64,000 nucleotides of DNA. Origin: Amantichitinum ursilacus. Lineage in GTDB: Bacteria > Pseudomonadota > Gammaproteobacteria > Burkholderiales > Chitinibacteraceae. A program made the position numbers and the translations under genes. The notes below the pieces were generated by a model, which saw nothing but the letters and a program-made list of their open reading frames with translations, did no database searches and had not been told where the DNA came from. Below, piece after piece: positions 19,638 through 28,938 of this stretch (the first letter of the stretch is position 1; every line of letters starts with the position of its first letter). The DNA lies in contig NZ_LAQT01000031.1 of the NCBI RefSeq assembly GCF_001294205.1, positions 1 through 64,000 on the forward strand, in the 5' to 3' direction.

Positions 19638-20641
19638 ACGGTCACCTCGCGTGCGGGCCAGCGTCGCAGCGCCAGCGTGAGCCATAAGGTCAGCATCGGC
19701 AGCAGCAAAACCAGCGGCATCCACAGCCGTTGCCCCTGTGGTTGCGCTGAAGGCCAGATCAGCCACAGCACATCCAGCGCATGCATCAGCAACAACCAGC
19801 CCGCCAGCGCACGCAGCGCGGCGATGCGTTGTTTGAATGCGCGGCTTAGCAACAAGGCAAACGGCAGCGCAAAATGCCCCAGCAACAGCAGCCACGCCAG
19901 GCCCTGCCACGGCCATTGCAGGCGCGGCACATACCAGGAAATCTCGTCCGGCAGGTTTTCCGCCCAGATAATCAAAAACTGGGTGAACGCCAGATAAGCC
20001 CAGCTCATCGTGTACATCAGCAGCAAATTGCCGTGATCGCGCCCCAGCCGCGCGCTGCCGCCGCCCGCCATGGTCACCGCCCACGCCATGCCCGCCAGCA
20101 TCTGGCCGATGGCCACCAGCAAACCCAGCCCGGTGGAATACCACTGGATTTGCAGCGAAGCGATCCAGTCAAAGCTGGCGGCCGTGATGCTCAAGCCATA
20201 CAGGAGCAGGATCAGCCCGGCGCGCGCGCGGCCGGTGGTGCGCCGTTGCCACTGCCCCAGCAAGCACCACAGCAGCAGATCGAACAGCAAGCGCGCCCGA
20301 AAAAACCCGACGTTAAGCCACCAATGCGCGCGCGCCAGTTCGGGCGAGCTGCCTGGGCTGGCCCACGCAAAAATATCGGGCACGGCCCACCACAACGGCA
20401 GCCCAGCCAGTGCAATCCAGCCCAGTTGCGCCACCCCAGCCTGCCACACAGGCCGCAGCGGCCAGCCCCAATCGCCGCCGGTTAAATCATGCAGGCACAG
20501 ATTGGCCAGGCAACCCAGCGACACGCCCAGCGCCAGCCACCACGCCACCAGCCACGCCAGCCAGAAGCCATGCGCATCCAGCGCAAACAGCAACACGGCC
20601 AGCGCCAGCAACACCGCCAAAGACCATAACGGTGACTTCAT
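19634..20641 (-). CDS. actF: Alternative complex III subunit ActF
   Basis: 335 residues with about ten hydrophobic helices. It corresponds to the second integral NrfD-derived quinol:cytochrome c oxidoreductase subunit of ACIII, which is thought not to bind quinol itself. Recognition rests on position after ActE, topology and segments such as HWWLNVGFFRARLLFDLLLW near 112 and YTMSWAYLAFTQFLIIWAENLPDEISWY near 218, which are typical of ActF. It overlaps actE and the next gene. It is shorter than most ActF proteins. Confidence 0.85.
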   Translation of the reverse strand: MKSPLWSLAVLLALAVLLFALDAHGFWLAWLVAWWLALGVSLGCLANLCLHDLTGGDWGWPLRPVWQAGVAQLGWIALAGLPLWWAVPDIFAWASPGSSPELARAHWWLNVGFFRARLLFDLLLWCLLGQWQRRTTGRARAGLILLLYGLSITAASFDWIASLQIQWYSTGLGLLVAIGQMLAGMAWAVTMAGGGSARLGRDHGNLLLMYTMSWAYLAFTQFLIIWAENLPDEISWYVPRLQWPWQGLAWLLLLGHFALPFALLLSRAFKQRIAALRALAGWLLLMHALDVLWLIWPSAQPQGQRLWMPLVLLLPMLTLWLTLALRRWPAREVTV

Positions 20642-21210
20642 CGCGCGGCCTCCACAGTCTGGCGCAGCGCGGGCGGCAATTGCGCCACCGACGCGTGCTG
20701 GCTGAGCTGCAGCGCGCGGATATACGCCACCGTCGCCCAGCGTTCTTGCGGATTCAAGCGGCTGGCAAATGGCAGCATCACGCCATACCCATCGCTGATG
20801 ATGCGATACAGGCTGGCGTCGTCCAGCTGGCGCAAGCGATCGCTATGCAGGCTCTGCGGTCGGGGAAAACCGCGCCGCACCACATAGCCATCGCCGTCCC
20901 CCACTACGCTATGGCACGGCGCGCAGAAGATGTCGTAGCGCTGCTGGCCCTGGCGTAACAAGGCTGGCGTGAGCGCGGGCTGTGCGGTATCCAGCGCTGC
21001 GCTTTGCCGCCCGGACGAGCTGCCCGCGCTATCCCCCACCGCCGCCACCACGGTATGCGCCGGGGCGGTGCGCGCCGAAGTGCCATCGGCCCACAGCGGC
21101 GACGAGGCATACGCCTTGTAGCGCGCCTGGTCGTACATATCCTGTTTGGCTTTTTCGCAGCCGCACAGCAAGGCCGCCAGGGCGAGACAGAGCCACAGCA
21201 GGCGCGTCAT
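20638..21210 (-). CDS. actE: Alternative complex III monoheme cytochrome c subunit ActE
   Basis: 190 residues. The N-terminal lipoprotein signal LALAALLCGC suggests attachment to the outer face of the inner membrane. A single heme motif CAPCH lies near residue 92 with a later methionine in YGVMLPFASRL near 142. ActE carries electrons from the ActA hemes toward the oxidase. The start at 21210 overlaps the actD stop. Confidence 0.9.
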   Translation of the reverse strand: MTRLLWLCLALAALLCGCEKAKQDMYDQARYKAYASSPLWADGTSARTAPAHTVVAAVGDSAGSSSGRQSAALDTAQPALTPALLRQGQQRYDIFCAPCHSVVGDGDGYVVRRGFPRPQSLHSDRLRQLDDASLYRIISDGYGVMLPFASRLNPQERWATVAYIRALQLSQHASVAQLPPALRQTVEAAR

Positions 21211-21722
21211 TGTTTGACCTCGTACACCGGCTGGCCCAGCGTTTGCAGCCATGCCTGGGCTTGATCGGCCTTGGGGTCTTGCGCGCGGATGCAGATAAAA
21301 AAGCGGCGGCTGCTGGCCAGCGCAAATGCGTCGATATCAAACAAAGGATGATGTAAGCGCGGCAGCCCGCTGCCCCATAAAAACGCCACCACCGCCGCCA
21401 GCGCCGCACCCAGCACGGTGGTCTCAAACGTAATCGGAATAAACGACGGCCAGCTGTGCAGCGGCCGCCCGCCCACATTGATGGCATAAGCCTGGGTGGC
21501 CGAATACCACTGCATCAGATAGCCCGCCGCGCCGCCGACGATGCCACCGAGCAAAGTCAGCAACGGCACCCGATTGGGCGAGGGCAATAGCTCTTCCAGT
21601 TCTTCGATGGCTTGCGGCGTAAAGGTATCGATGCGCACAAAGCCCGCCGCCTTGGCCGCCTTCACCGCCTCCACCAAGGCATCGGCGCTGTGCAGGCCCA
21701 CCAGATAGCCAAAGCCGCTCAT
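21207..21722 (-). CDS. actD: Alternative complex III subunit ActD (DUF3341)
   Basis: 171 residues. The N-terminal cytoplasmic domain (GYLVGLHSADALVEAVKAAKAAGF) is the DUF3341 signature. Two membrane helices follow, near 60-80 (LTLLGGIVGGAAGYLMQWY) and 100-118 (ITFETTVLGAALAAVVAFLWG). It is a structural subunit of ACIII without cofactors. It overlaps actC and actE by ATGA. Confidence 0.92.
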   Translation of the reverse strand: MSGFGYLVGLHSADALVEAVKAAKAAGFVRIDTFTPQAIEELEELLPSPNRVPLLTLLGGIVGGAAGYLMQWYSATQAYAINVGGRPLHSWPSFIPITFETTVLGAALAAVVAFLWGSGLPRLHHPLFDIDAFALASSRRFFICIRAQDPKADQAQAWLQTLGQPVYEVKQ

Positions 21723-23086
21723 GGCTGTTTCTCCTCTTGCACCAGCTCGCGCATTTCAGCCATCGAAATCAGTGGCAAGAAGCGGATAAACAGCATGAAC
21801 AAAAACACAAACAACGCAATCGAGCCGACATACAACATCACGTCCCAGCGCGTGGGCGTGTAACTGCCCCAACTGGAGGGCAAGAAGTCGCGATGCAGGC
21901 TTTGCGTAACAATGATGAAACGCTCCAGCCACATGCCCACGTTGACCAGAATGCTGATGGTCAGCAGCGCCGGAATGTGATGCCGCACGCGGCGAAGCCA
22001 CAGCAATTGCGGCACGGCCACATTGCAAAACAGCATCAGCCAGAACAGCGGCGCGTAAGTGCCGACGGCGCGGTCCAGCGTCATCGCGCGTTCGTATTCA
22101 TTGCCGCTGTAAAACGCGGTAAAGGTCTCGGTGATGTAGCCATAACCGACGATGCAGCCGGTGGCCAGCACCACCTTGGCGGCGTTGGCCAGATGCGTGG
22201 GCGTGATAAACGCCTGCAGTTTGAAGGCGGCGCGCAGCGGAATCGCCAGCGTAATCACCATGGCAAAGCCCGAGAACAGCGCCCCGGCCACAAAGTACGG
22301 TGGGAACAAAGTCGAGTGATAGCCGGGCGTGTTGCCGATGGCAAAATCCATCGCCACGATGGTGTGCACCGACACCACCAGCGGCGTCGCCAGCCCGGCC
22401 AGCAGCCAGTACGTACGGTTAAAGCTGACCCACTGCCGCGTTTCGCCGCGCCAGCCCAGCGCAAACAAGCCGTACCAGAATTGCTTGCGTCGGTTGTGGG
22501 TCTTGTCGCGCAAGGCCGCCAGATCCGGAATCAACCCGACGTACCAGAACAGCAAAGACACGGTCAGATAGGTGGAGATGGCAAAGAAATCCCAGATCAG
22601 CGGGCTGCGCCATTGCGGCCACAGCGTCATCTTGTTGGGGTACGGCACCAGCCAGTAAAAGAACCACGGCCGCCCCAGATGCAGGATAGGAAACAGCCCC
22701 GCAATCGACGCGGCAAACAGCGTCATGGCTTCGGCAAAGCGGTTGATTGAGGTGCGCCATTTCTGCCGCAGCAACAGCAGCACGGCCGAGATAAACGTGC
22801 CGGCATGGCCAATGCCGATCCACCAGACAAAGTTGGTGAGCGCAAAGCCCCACGCCACCGGCATATCAACGCCCCAGATGCCCACGCCCACGGCAAACAA
22901 ATAGGCCGTGGCCACCACAAACATCAGCACGCCGAGGCTAGCCACGCCAAACACCGCAGTCCAGCGCCAGCCCAGCGGATCGTGCAGCACGATATGCGCG
23001 ATGCGCTCGGTGATCGAGCCCGCGCTATAGCCAGGCGCCAGTTCGGGCGTGCCGCGCGACACGGCGGGCTGATCAGGTAGCGCCAT
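21719..23086 (-). CDS. actC: Alternative complex III quinol-binding subunit ActC (NrfD/PsrC family)
   Basis: 455 residues with about ten membrane helices, an NrfD-like protein that holds the menaquinol/ubiquinol site of ACIII next to the ActB iron-sulfur domain. Visible landmarks are ALTNFVWWIGIGHAGTFISA near 80, typical of NrfD/PsrC, and SVHTIVAMDFAIGNTPGYHSTLFPPYFVAGALFSGFA near 240, shared by ActC proteins. It overlaps the actB 3' end by 14 bases. Confidence 0.95.
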   Translation of the reverse strand: MALPDQPAVSRGTPELAPGYSAGSITERIAHIVLHDPLGWRWTAVFGVASLGVLMFVVATAYLFAVGVGIWGVDMPVAWGFALTNFVWWIGIGHAGTFISAVLLLLRQKWRTSINRFAEAMTLFAASIAGLFPILHLGRPWFFYWLVPYPNKMTLWPQWRSPLIWDFFAISTYLTVSLLFWYVGLIPDLAALRDKTHNRRKQFWYGLFALGWRGETRQWVSFNRTYWLLAGLATPLVVSVHTIVAMDFAIGNTPGYHSTLFPPYFVAGALFSGFAMVITLAIPLRAAFKLQAFITPTHLANAAKVVLATGCIVGYGYITETFTAFYSGNEYERAMTLDRAVGTYAPLFWLMLFCNVAVPQLLWLRRVRHHIPALLTISILVNVGMWLERFIIVTQSLHRDFLPSSWGSYTPTRWDVMLYVGSIALFVFLFMLFIRFLPLISMAEMRELVQEEKQP

Positions 23087-25937
23087 GGCTCGCCTCCGGC
23101 CACGCGGGGTTGGGGTTGGTCAGCCGCGCCAGATAGGTGGTGCGCGGTTGGGTGTTGAGTTCTTCCAGCAGCGTGTAATGCAATGGCGACGCTTTGATAT
23201 GGCGGATATCGCTGCCCGCATCGTTCAGATCGCCAAAGTGGATGGCTTGCGCGGGGCAGGCGGCCTGGCAGGCGGTGACCATTTCGCCGTCCTGAATGCG
23301 GCGCTGGTCTTTCTCGGCATTCAGCCGCGCGCGCGTAATGCGCTGCAAACAATATGAACACTTTTCCATCACGCCGCGGCGGCGCACGGTGACTTCCGGA
23401 TTGCGCTGCGCCTTTAGTGGTTCTTGCGCCACATTGGCGTATTGCAGCCAGTTAAAGCGCCGCACTTTGTACGGGCAATTGTTGGAGCAATAACGCGTGC
23501 CGATGCAACGGTTGTACACCTGCACATTCAGGCCCTCGCTATCGTGCACGGTGGCGCCCACCGGGCAGACTTCTTCGCATGGCGCATTCTCACAATGCAT
23601 ACAGGTGACCGGCTGAAAGCGCGTCGGCAGCGGATACGGCCCGCCTTCATACACATCCACGCGAATCCAGTGCATGGCGCGGCCTTTGGCCACTTCGCCG
23701 GGGCCGACGACGGGAATATTGTTTTCGGCCTGGCAAGCGATGGTGCAGACGCCACAGCCAATACAGGCGTTCAGATCCAGCGTCATGCCCCATTTATAGC
23801 TGTCGTAGCTGAATGGCGGATACAGGCTGGCTTGCCGCGCATGCGGGTCCGGCGGCAAGGCGGGATGCGCCTGGCCTGCGCCCGCCGCCAGCATGAGCAC
23901 TGGCGCGCGGCCTTCGTCATCAAAATGCGTTTGCGTGGCGGCCAGTTCGGCTTTCTCGCCCGTGGCCCAGACGCGCTCGGCCGGCAACGTCCATCCCGGT
24001 TGCGCGCCGCGTAGCGGATAAACATTGTGGCCAACGTTCTGGCCCACGCTGCCGGTCTGGCGGCCGCCACCGAAATACAGCACCAGCACGCCATCCGGCA
24101 CGCCCGACATGCGCCGGATGGGTGCCTCGATCTGCTGGTTTTGCGCTTTGACTTGCAGCAGATCGCCATCGTCCAGCTGGAGCTGGTCCGCAGTGTGGGC
24201 GCTCAGGCCGATGGCGTTGCCCCACGTCAGCTTGCTGAGCGGTTTGGGCAGTTCCTGCAGCCAGCCATTGTTGGCATAACGGCCATCGCGCACGCGCGGA
24301 TCGGGGGCGAAGGCCAGGATGTACGGGCTGGACGATGCCGACGATTTGAAGCCGGTGCTAATCGTAATGTGGCCTGGCGTTAACGGGCGCGCGGCTGGCC
24401 AGCCCGCTACCACACCGTGCTGCAGCGCCTGTTGCCAGCCGGGTTCAAAATCGGCCGCGCCCCACTGCTGCTGCCAATACGCACGCACCGTCGCGTAATC
24501 ATCGGTCGCCTGCGCCTGCAGCAATTGCGCCAGCAGCCAGTGCGGCGACACCCCGTCATACAGTGGCGTAATCACCGGTTGCTGTATGCACACGCTGCCA
24601 TCGGCGGCATAAGCATCGCTCCAGCTCTCAAACGCATGCGCCATCGGCAGATGCCAATGCGCGCGCAAGGCGGTCTCGTCGCGATACAGCCCTAGATGAA
24701 TCAGCTGCCCGGCGCGGGCCAGCGCTGCGGCCAGTTGCGGCTGATCGTAAGCGGGGTTGGCATCGAGAATCAGCAAGGTCTGCACCCGGCCCGCATGTAA
24801 ATCATCAATCAACGCCGACACGCTTTGCGGCGCGTGGCTGGCAATATCCATCGCAGGCAAGGGCAAGACCGTGCGGCCCAGATTGCCCAGATGCTGGTTC
24901 AGCGCAATCACCAGCGCATGCGCCTGGCTGGATAAACGCGGCCCGGCGATGATGACGCTGGCGCCCGGCGCCTTGCGCAAATCTGCGGCCAAAGCGCTGA
25001 TTTGCGGCGTGGCAGGCGCATCGGCTGGCGCGCCCGGCAATTGCAGCGCGGCGGCCAGTTGCCACAATGCGGCCTCGACCTGCGCGGGCGTGGCCAGCAC
25101 GCGATGATCCGCCATCGCCCCCACCAGGCCCGGCACACATTGCCAGGCATACAAACGGCTGAGACCACCCGCGCGCTCCGGCTTGCGGCTGTTTGCCCAT
25201 TGCCGCGCATAGGCGGTGGCACCGGGCAAATCGCTGAGGAAATCGCAATCAAAACTGGCAATCACCCGCGCCTGATCAAAACGATAATCCCAGCTGACGG
25301 CCTGGCCGAAGGCGTCGCGGCTGGCGTTATCGAGTGCCGTATTACGCAACGGGTGGTGCACCGCCCAGCGCATGGCCGGATAACGCTGCTGCAGCGCCTG
25401 CAATTGCGCCAGCAAGGTCGGCGAGGTGGACGGCCCCAGCAAGAGCCGCAAACCCGCGCCGCCATTGTGTTGCCAGTGGGGCGCCTGTTGGTTGAGCAGC
25501 GCCAGCACGCTATCCAGACTGGCAGGCACCGCGCCGCGCAGTGGCGTACGTGACCGATCGGGGTCCCACAGTTCGAGGATGGCCGCCTGGCTATAGATAT
25601 CGCTGCCGCCCTGGCTAAACGCATGGCGCGGATTGCCTTCCACCTTGCCCGGCCGTCCCATATTGGTTTGCACCAACACCGGCTGCGCCACGCCGTCGAT
25701 TGGATACATCGTGGCGTAAAACTGCGGCTGACCCGGCACCATGCCTTCGGGCATATGCACATACGGCATTATTTTTTCTTCGGGCGGACCGCTGCAGGCG
25801 GCGGTCGCCAGCGCGGCCGACGCCGCCATCCACTTCATGAACGTGCGCCGGTCCAGCCCAGGCGCGGCCGCTACCGGGTGCAGCTTGATCACGGTATTGG
25901 TGGGGCGAAATGGCGAGTTGGACTGATCAGAAGACAT
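23073..25937 (-). CDS. actB: Alternative complex III iron-sulfur subunit ActB (MopB-like plus ferredoxin domains)
   Basis: 954 residues. The N-terminus has a twin-arginine signal with RRTFMKW and a possible lipobox (ATAACSG). Residues about 50-680 are a molybdopterin-oxidoreductase fold that in ACIII carries no cofactor. The C-terminal ferredoxin part has four cysteine clusters: CIGCGVCTIACQAEN near 725, CMHCENAPCEEVCPVG near 785, CIGTRYCSNNCP near 815 and CSYCLQR...CQAACP near 865. This matches three 4Fe-4S and one 3Fe-4S cluster. It takes electrons from ActC and passes them to ActA. It starts 4 bases after actA. Confidence 0.95.
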   Translation of the reverse strand: MSSDQSNSPFRPTNTVIKLHPVAAAPGLDRRTFMKWMAASAALATAACSGPPEEKIMPYVHMPEGMVPGQPQFYATMYPIDGVAQPVLVQTNMGRPGKVEGNPRHAFSQGGSDIYSQAAILELWDPDRSRTPLRGAVPASLDSVLALLNQQAPHWQHNGGAGLRLLLGPSTSPTLLAQLQALQQRYPAMRWAVHHPLRNTALDNASRDAFGQAVSWDYRFDQARVIASFDCDFLSDLPGATAYARQWANSRKPERAGGLSRLYAWQCVPGLVGAMADHRVLATPAQVEAALWQLAAALQLPGAPADAPATPQISALAADLRKAPGASVIIAGPRLSSQAHALVIALNQHLGNLGRTVLPLPAMDIASHAPQSVSALIDDLHAGRVQTLLILDANPAYDQPQLAAALARAGQLIHLGLYRDETALRAHWHLPMAHAFESWSDAYAADGSVCIQQPVITPLYDGVSPHWLLAQLLQAQATDDYATVRAYWQQQWGAADFEPGWQQALQHGVVAGWPAARPLTPGHITISTGFKSSASSSPYILAFAPDPRVRDGRYANNGWLQELPKPLSKLTWGNAIGLSAHTADQLQLDDGDLLQVKAQNQQIEAPIRRMSGVPDGVLVLYFGGGRQTGSVGQNVGHNVYPLRGAQPGWTLPAERVWATGEKAELAATQTHFDDEGRAPVLMLAAGAGQAHPALPPDPHARQASLYPPFSYDSYKWGMTLDLNACIGCGVCTIACQAENNIPVVGPGEVAKGRAMHWIRVDVYEGGPYPLPTRFQPVTCMHCENAPCEEVCPVGATVHDSEGLNVQVYNRCIGTRYCSNNCPYKVRRFNWLQYANVAQEPLKAQRNPEVTVRRRGVMEKCSYCLQRITRARLNAEKDQRRIQDGEMVTACQAACPAQAIHFGDLNDAGSDIRHIKASPLHYTLLEELNTQPRTTYLARLTNPNPAWPEASHGAT

Positions 25938-25941
25938 GGCG

Positions 25942-26592
25942 TCAGCGATGGCAGGTGGAGCAATCGGTTAGCCGACGCCGGTCGGCAATCTGATATTGCT
26001 GCAGTAGATCGTCGATCTCGGACTGCGTGAGCACCGCCTGCGCGGGCATGTGATAAACCTGCTCGGGCCGGTGCAAATGCGGGCCTGGATTACGATGGCA
26101 GTCCAGACACCATTGCATTTCTAGACTGGCGTTGCGCCAGGTCAGCGGCATCTGGTCCACGCGCCCATGGCATTCCATACAGGCCACGCCCTTGTTGACG
26201 TGAATACTGTGATCAAAATAGGCGAAATCGGGCAGATCATGCACCCGCGCCCACGCTATCGGCCGCCCGCTGGCCCAGCTGTCACGCACCGGCTGCAACA
26301 AGGGCGCGTCTTTAAACAGTTGCGAATGACAGGTCATGCACACTTCCGTCGCGGGCAGCCCGGCCACCCGACCCTTGTCCACCGAGGTATGACAAAAGCG
26401 GCAATCAATGCCGTCATCGGCCACATGGTGCTTGTGGCTGAACGGCACCGGCTGCAACACCGCCGCGCCGCCGACATCTTGCGGCTGCATGCTCCACGTC
26501 ACCACCCCGACCCCAGCCGCAGCCAGCGCCAGCAAAGCCAACAGAAACAGCTTGAGCCAGAGCACGTCGTGCCGGCTGAACACCTGCGCCAT
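25942..26592 (-). CDS. actA: Alternative complex III pentaheme cytochrome ActA
   Basis: 216 residues. One N-terminal membrane anchor (LKLFLLALLALAAAGVGVVTW) is followed by five CxxCH motifs: CRFCH, CMTCH, CMECH, CLDCH and CSTCH. These give the five c-type hemes of ActA, with extra histidines (FSHKHH, FDHSIH) as distal ligands. It is the first gene of the leftward ACIII-oxidase run. The promoter should lie in the 200-base gap upstream shared with the divergent hipA gene. Confidence 0.95.
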   Translation of the reverse strand: MAQVFSRHDVLWLKLFLLALLALAAAGVGVVTWSMQPQDVGGAAVLQPVPFSHKHHVADDGIDCRFCHTSVDKGRVAGLPATEVCMTCHSQLFKDAPLLQPVRDSWASGRPIAWARVHDLPDFAYFDHSIHVNKGVACMECHGRVDQMPLTWRNASLEMQWCLDCHRNPGPHLHRPEQVYHMPAQAVLTQSEIDDLLQQYQIADRRRLTDCSTCHR

Positions 26593-26793
26593 GAGCGGGG
26601 GCCGTTAGGGTTTGAGTCGGGTTAAAAACCAGATGCTTACAAATTTGGTAACGATACTAGCGGAAACGATCGGTGGGCCGGTGTAGGACGCGCGCTGATT
26701 CGGGCTGTGGATAGCGTGAGGTCTTGAATGAACTCTTGTATGAATCCATAAGTGGCCTTAGAGTGCGGTTATGGACTCATTGAGTATCTCGAA

Positions 26794-28083
26794 ATGGATT
26801 TGACGCTACAGAAATACTTCAATGGCGCGTGGCACGATGCGGCGCGGCTGCATATTCGCAAACCGGAACTGGGCAGCGCGTCGCCGTGCGTACTCGACTA
26901 TGTCGAGGCCTACGTACTCAATGGAATGCTGCAAGCCGATCGCGATGGCATGGATGCGCTCAGCATTCATTTTCCGGTCGGCTTTAAGATCCACCAATGC
27001 ACGACCTGGCCGGCGTTTTTGCTGGACTTGCTGCCCAGCGGTTTCGGCCGCGATTATCTGGTGGCGCGTGAAAACTGGCCCCGTCCCGATGGCGCGCACA
27101 ATGACGCGCGCGTTCTGGCCTGTGGCGCCAGCAATCCCGCAGGCAACAGCCGCGTCCTTGAAGCCTGGCAATGGTTGCAAGGCCAGTTGCCCGCGCGCCG
27201 GGAAGGCTGGTTGCTGCAAGATATGCAGCGCCATGATGCTGATTTTGTTGAATATGCCAGCCTGCATGGCAGCCTGGTCGGTGGCACCAGCACGCAAGGC
27301 CAAGCGGCCAAAATGTGGCTGACGCGCGTGGGGAAGCATTATTTTGCCGATGCATTGGTGACCGATGCCGAAGCTGAAGCCGCGTATTTATTAAAAATGC
27401 CGCGCAATGACAGCGACGCAGTGCTGCTGCAACACGAACACCTGTGGCTGACACTTGCGGCTGAAGCAGGCCTTGATCTGGAAGGCGAGCCCTTTATGCA
27501 GGGCGACCTGCTGTTCATTCCCCGTTTTGATCGCGACTATCGGGCCAGCGGAGTCGTGCGCCATGCCATGGAGAGCGCCTATAGCTTGATGAACGTGGCC
27601 ACACCGGGTGCGTCGCTGTTTCATGAAGACATCCTGACGCGCTGGCTGGACGTGGCCGATCCGCACCATCTGGCAAGCGGCCTGCTGGAATACATCAAGC
27701 GCGATATTTTGAGCTACTGCTTGCGGGTGGAAGACAATCACGGCCGCAACACCGCGTTCTTTTTAACAAACACAGGTCTACGGCTGACGCCCCTGTTTGA
27801 TTTTTCGCCCATGTTTCTGGCCGATGACCCGCCCGCCCGCTCAACCCGCTGGCGCAACTTTGGCCACGGCGAGCATGCGCAATGGCCCCGCCTGTTCGAT
27901 TCGTTTTTACCAGAGCTGATAGGCCCGGCCAATGCGGCTGGCCTGGCCGACGCATTGCGTGCATGGCGGCCGCTGCTGGAGACGGTTCGTCGATCCTTTA
28001 TCGACACACCGCGTGACCCGCGCACCGATCAATGCGTACGCCTGTTTGATATCGCCCTGGAGCGGCTTGATGAAATCCGCTAA
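26794..28083 (+). CDS. hipA: HipA family serine/threonine kinase toxin
   Basis: About 429 residues. The HipA-like kinase features are present: a glycine-rich loop VGGTSTQGQAAKMWL near residue 160, the catalytic segment EDNHGRN near 315 (matching D-x-H-x-K/R-N) and the metal-binding LFDFSPM near 333. Such kinases phosphorylate GltX or other translation factors and arrest growth. The ATG at 26794 is preferred; an earlier in-frame start would add 14 residues of unlike composition. The partner antitoxin follows rather than precedes it, with 14 bases of overlap. The pair is inserted between two leftward respiratory operons. Confidence 0.85.
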   Translation: MDLTLQKYFNGAWHDAARLHIRKPELGSASPCVLDYVEAYVLNGMLQADRDGMDALSIHFPVGFKIHQCTTWPAFLLDLLPSGFGRDYLVARENWPRPDGAHNDARVLACGASNPAGNSRVLEAWQWLQGQLPARREGWLLQDMQRHDADFVEYASLHGSLVGGTSTQGQAAKMWLTRVGKHYFADALVTDAEAEAAYLLKMPRNDSDAVLLQHEHLWLTLAAEAGLDLEGEPFMQGDLLFIPRFDRDYRASGVVRHAMESAYSLMNVATPGASLFHEDILTRWLDVADPHHLASGLLEYIKRDILSYCLRVEDNHGRNTAFFLTNTGLRLTPLFDFSPMFLADDPPARSTRWRNFGHGEHAQWPRLFDSFLPELIGPANAAGLADALRAWRPLLETVRRSFIDTPRDPRTDQCVRLFDIALERLDEIR

Positions 28084-28429
28084 AAAAACGCCTGAGCAAT
28101 TACGCGAGCTACGGGTAAACCTGATTGAAAAACTGACCCAGGAGCGTCCAGCTGTGGGTGTCGCTGCGCGCATGATTCGAGAATCGATCGGATTAAATCA
28201 GCAGCAATTCGCCAAACTGGTCGGGCTAAGCAAAGTGCAGATCGCGCGGCTGGAGCGTGGCGAAGCCAATCCCACACTGGAGACTTTGCAAGCGGTGGGC
28301 AAACCCTACGGCTTGCAGATCGGGTTTTATCATTCGCAGGAAGCGGGCCCCCCCAGCACAATGACGGCTCCGCCCAAGCGCCCGATCCCATTACTCGACT
28401 TTGGTACCAAATCCACCGACGAGCGATAA
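28070..28429 (+). CDS. hipB: HipB-like XRE antitoxin
   Basis: 119 residues with an HTH of the XRE type at about 30-90 (ARMIRESIGLNQQQFAKLVGLSKVQIARLERGEANPTLETL). The C-terminal tail is proline-rich and ends PIPLLDFGTKSTDER. HipB proteins bind DNA and neutralise HipA. The start ATG overlaps the hipA 3' end. Toxin-first order differs from E. coli hipBA. Confidence 0.85.
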   Translation: MKSAKKTPEQLRELRVNLIEKLTQERPAVGVAARMIRESIGLNQQQFAKLVGLSKVQIARLERGEANPTLETLQAVGKPYGLQIGFYHSQEAGPPSTMTAPPKRPIPLLDFGTKSTDER

Positions 28430-28449
28430 AGAAATCACAAATGAGTCCG

Positions 28450-28471
28450 TAAACACCCAAATCGGCGTTTA
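28450..28471. terminator. Hairpin between hipB and cyoD
   Basis: TAAACACC pairs with GGCGTTTA (one G-T pair) around a 6-base loop, between the converging hipB and cyoD genes, with T-rich sequence shortly after on the plus strand. A plausible shared terminator, not a strong one. Confidence 0.45.
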
Positions 28472-28497
28472 TGAAGTCTTTTATGATCTCTTATCCA

Positions 28498-28938
28498 CTA
28501 CCGCTGCATCTGCAGCAACTTATCCATCGGCAGCATATGGCTGTTGAGATTGGCCATGATGATCATCGAGCCAAACACCACCAGCGCCACCACAAACACG
28601 CCAAATGCCAGCGCCAGGATGTTGTTGGTGTTTTCCGGGCCGCTGGAAATATGCAGAAAAAACACCAGGTGCACGCCCATTTGCGCGATGGCCAGCGCGG
28701 CCAGCAGCACGGGGATGCCGGGGCCCCATACCTGATCGGTGCCGGCCGCCCAGAACGAGGCCAGCGTCAGGATGATGGAGCCGCCCAGGCCCGCCAGATA
28801 TTTGAGCACGCCCGCGCGTAGATCGGGCGTCTCGCCAGGCGGCTTGCCTTGGGCGTCGTGCCCTTGGCCCTCGGCGTGGCCGTGCTGTTCCGGCGTGTTG
28901 TCCGGGATGTTGGACGAGCGATCATTTGCATTGGCCAT
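28498..28938 (-). CDS. cyoD: Cytochrome bo3 quinol oxidase subunit IV
   Basis: 146 residues. A polar N-terminus of about 40 residues (His/Gln/Gly-rich) is longer than usual. Three helices follow, with YLAGLGGSIILTLASFW, IPVLLAALAIAQMGVHLVFFLH and ILALAFGVFVVALVVFGSMIIM. The ...AQMGVHLVFFLH stretch is typical of CyoD. It is the last gene of the cyo operon; its ATG overlaps the cyoC stop. Confidence 0.93.
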   Translation of the reverse strand: MANANDRSSNIPDNTPEQHGHAEGQGHDAQGKPPGETPDLRAGVLKYLAGLGGSIILTLASFWAAGTDQVWGPGIPVLLAALAIAQMGVHLVFFLHISSGPENTNNILALAFGVFVVALVVFGSMIIMANLNSHMLPMDKLLQMQR

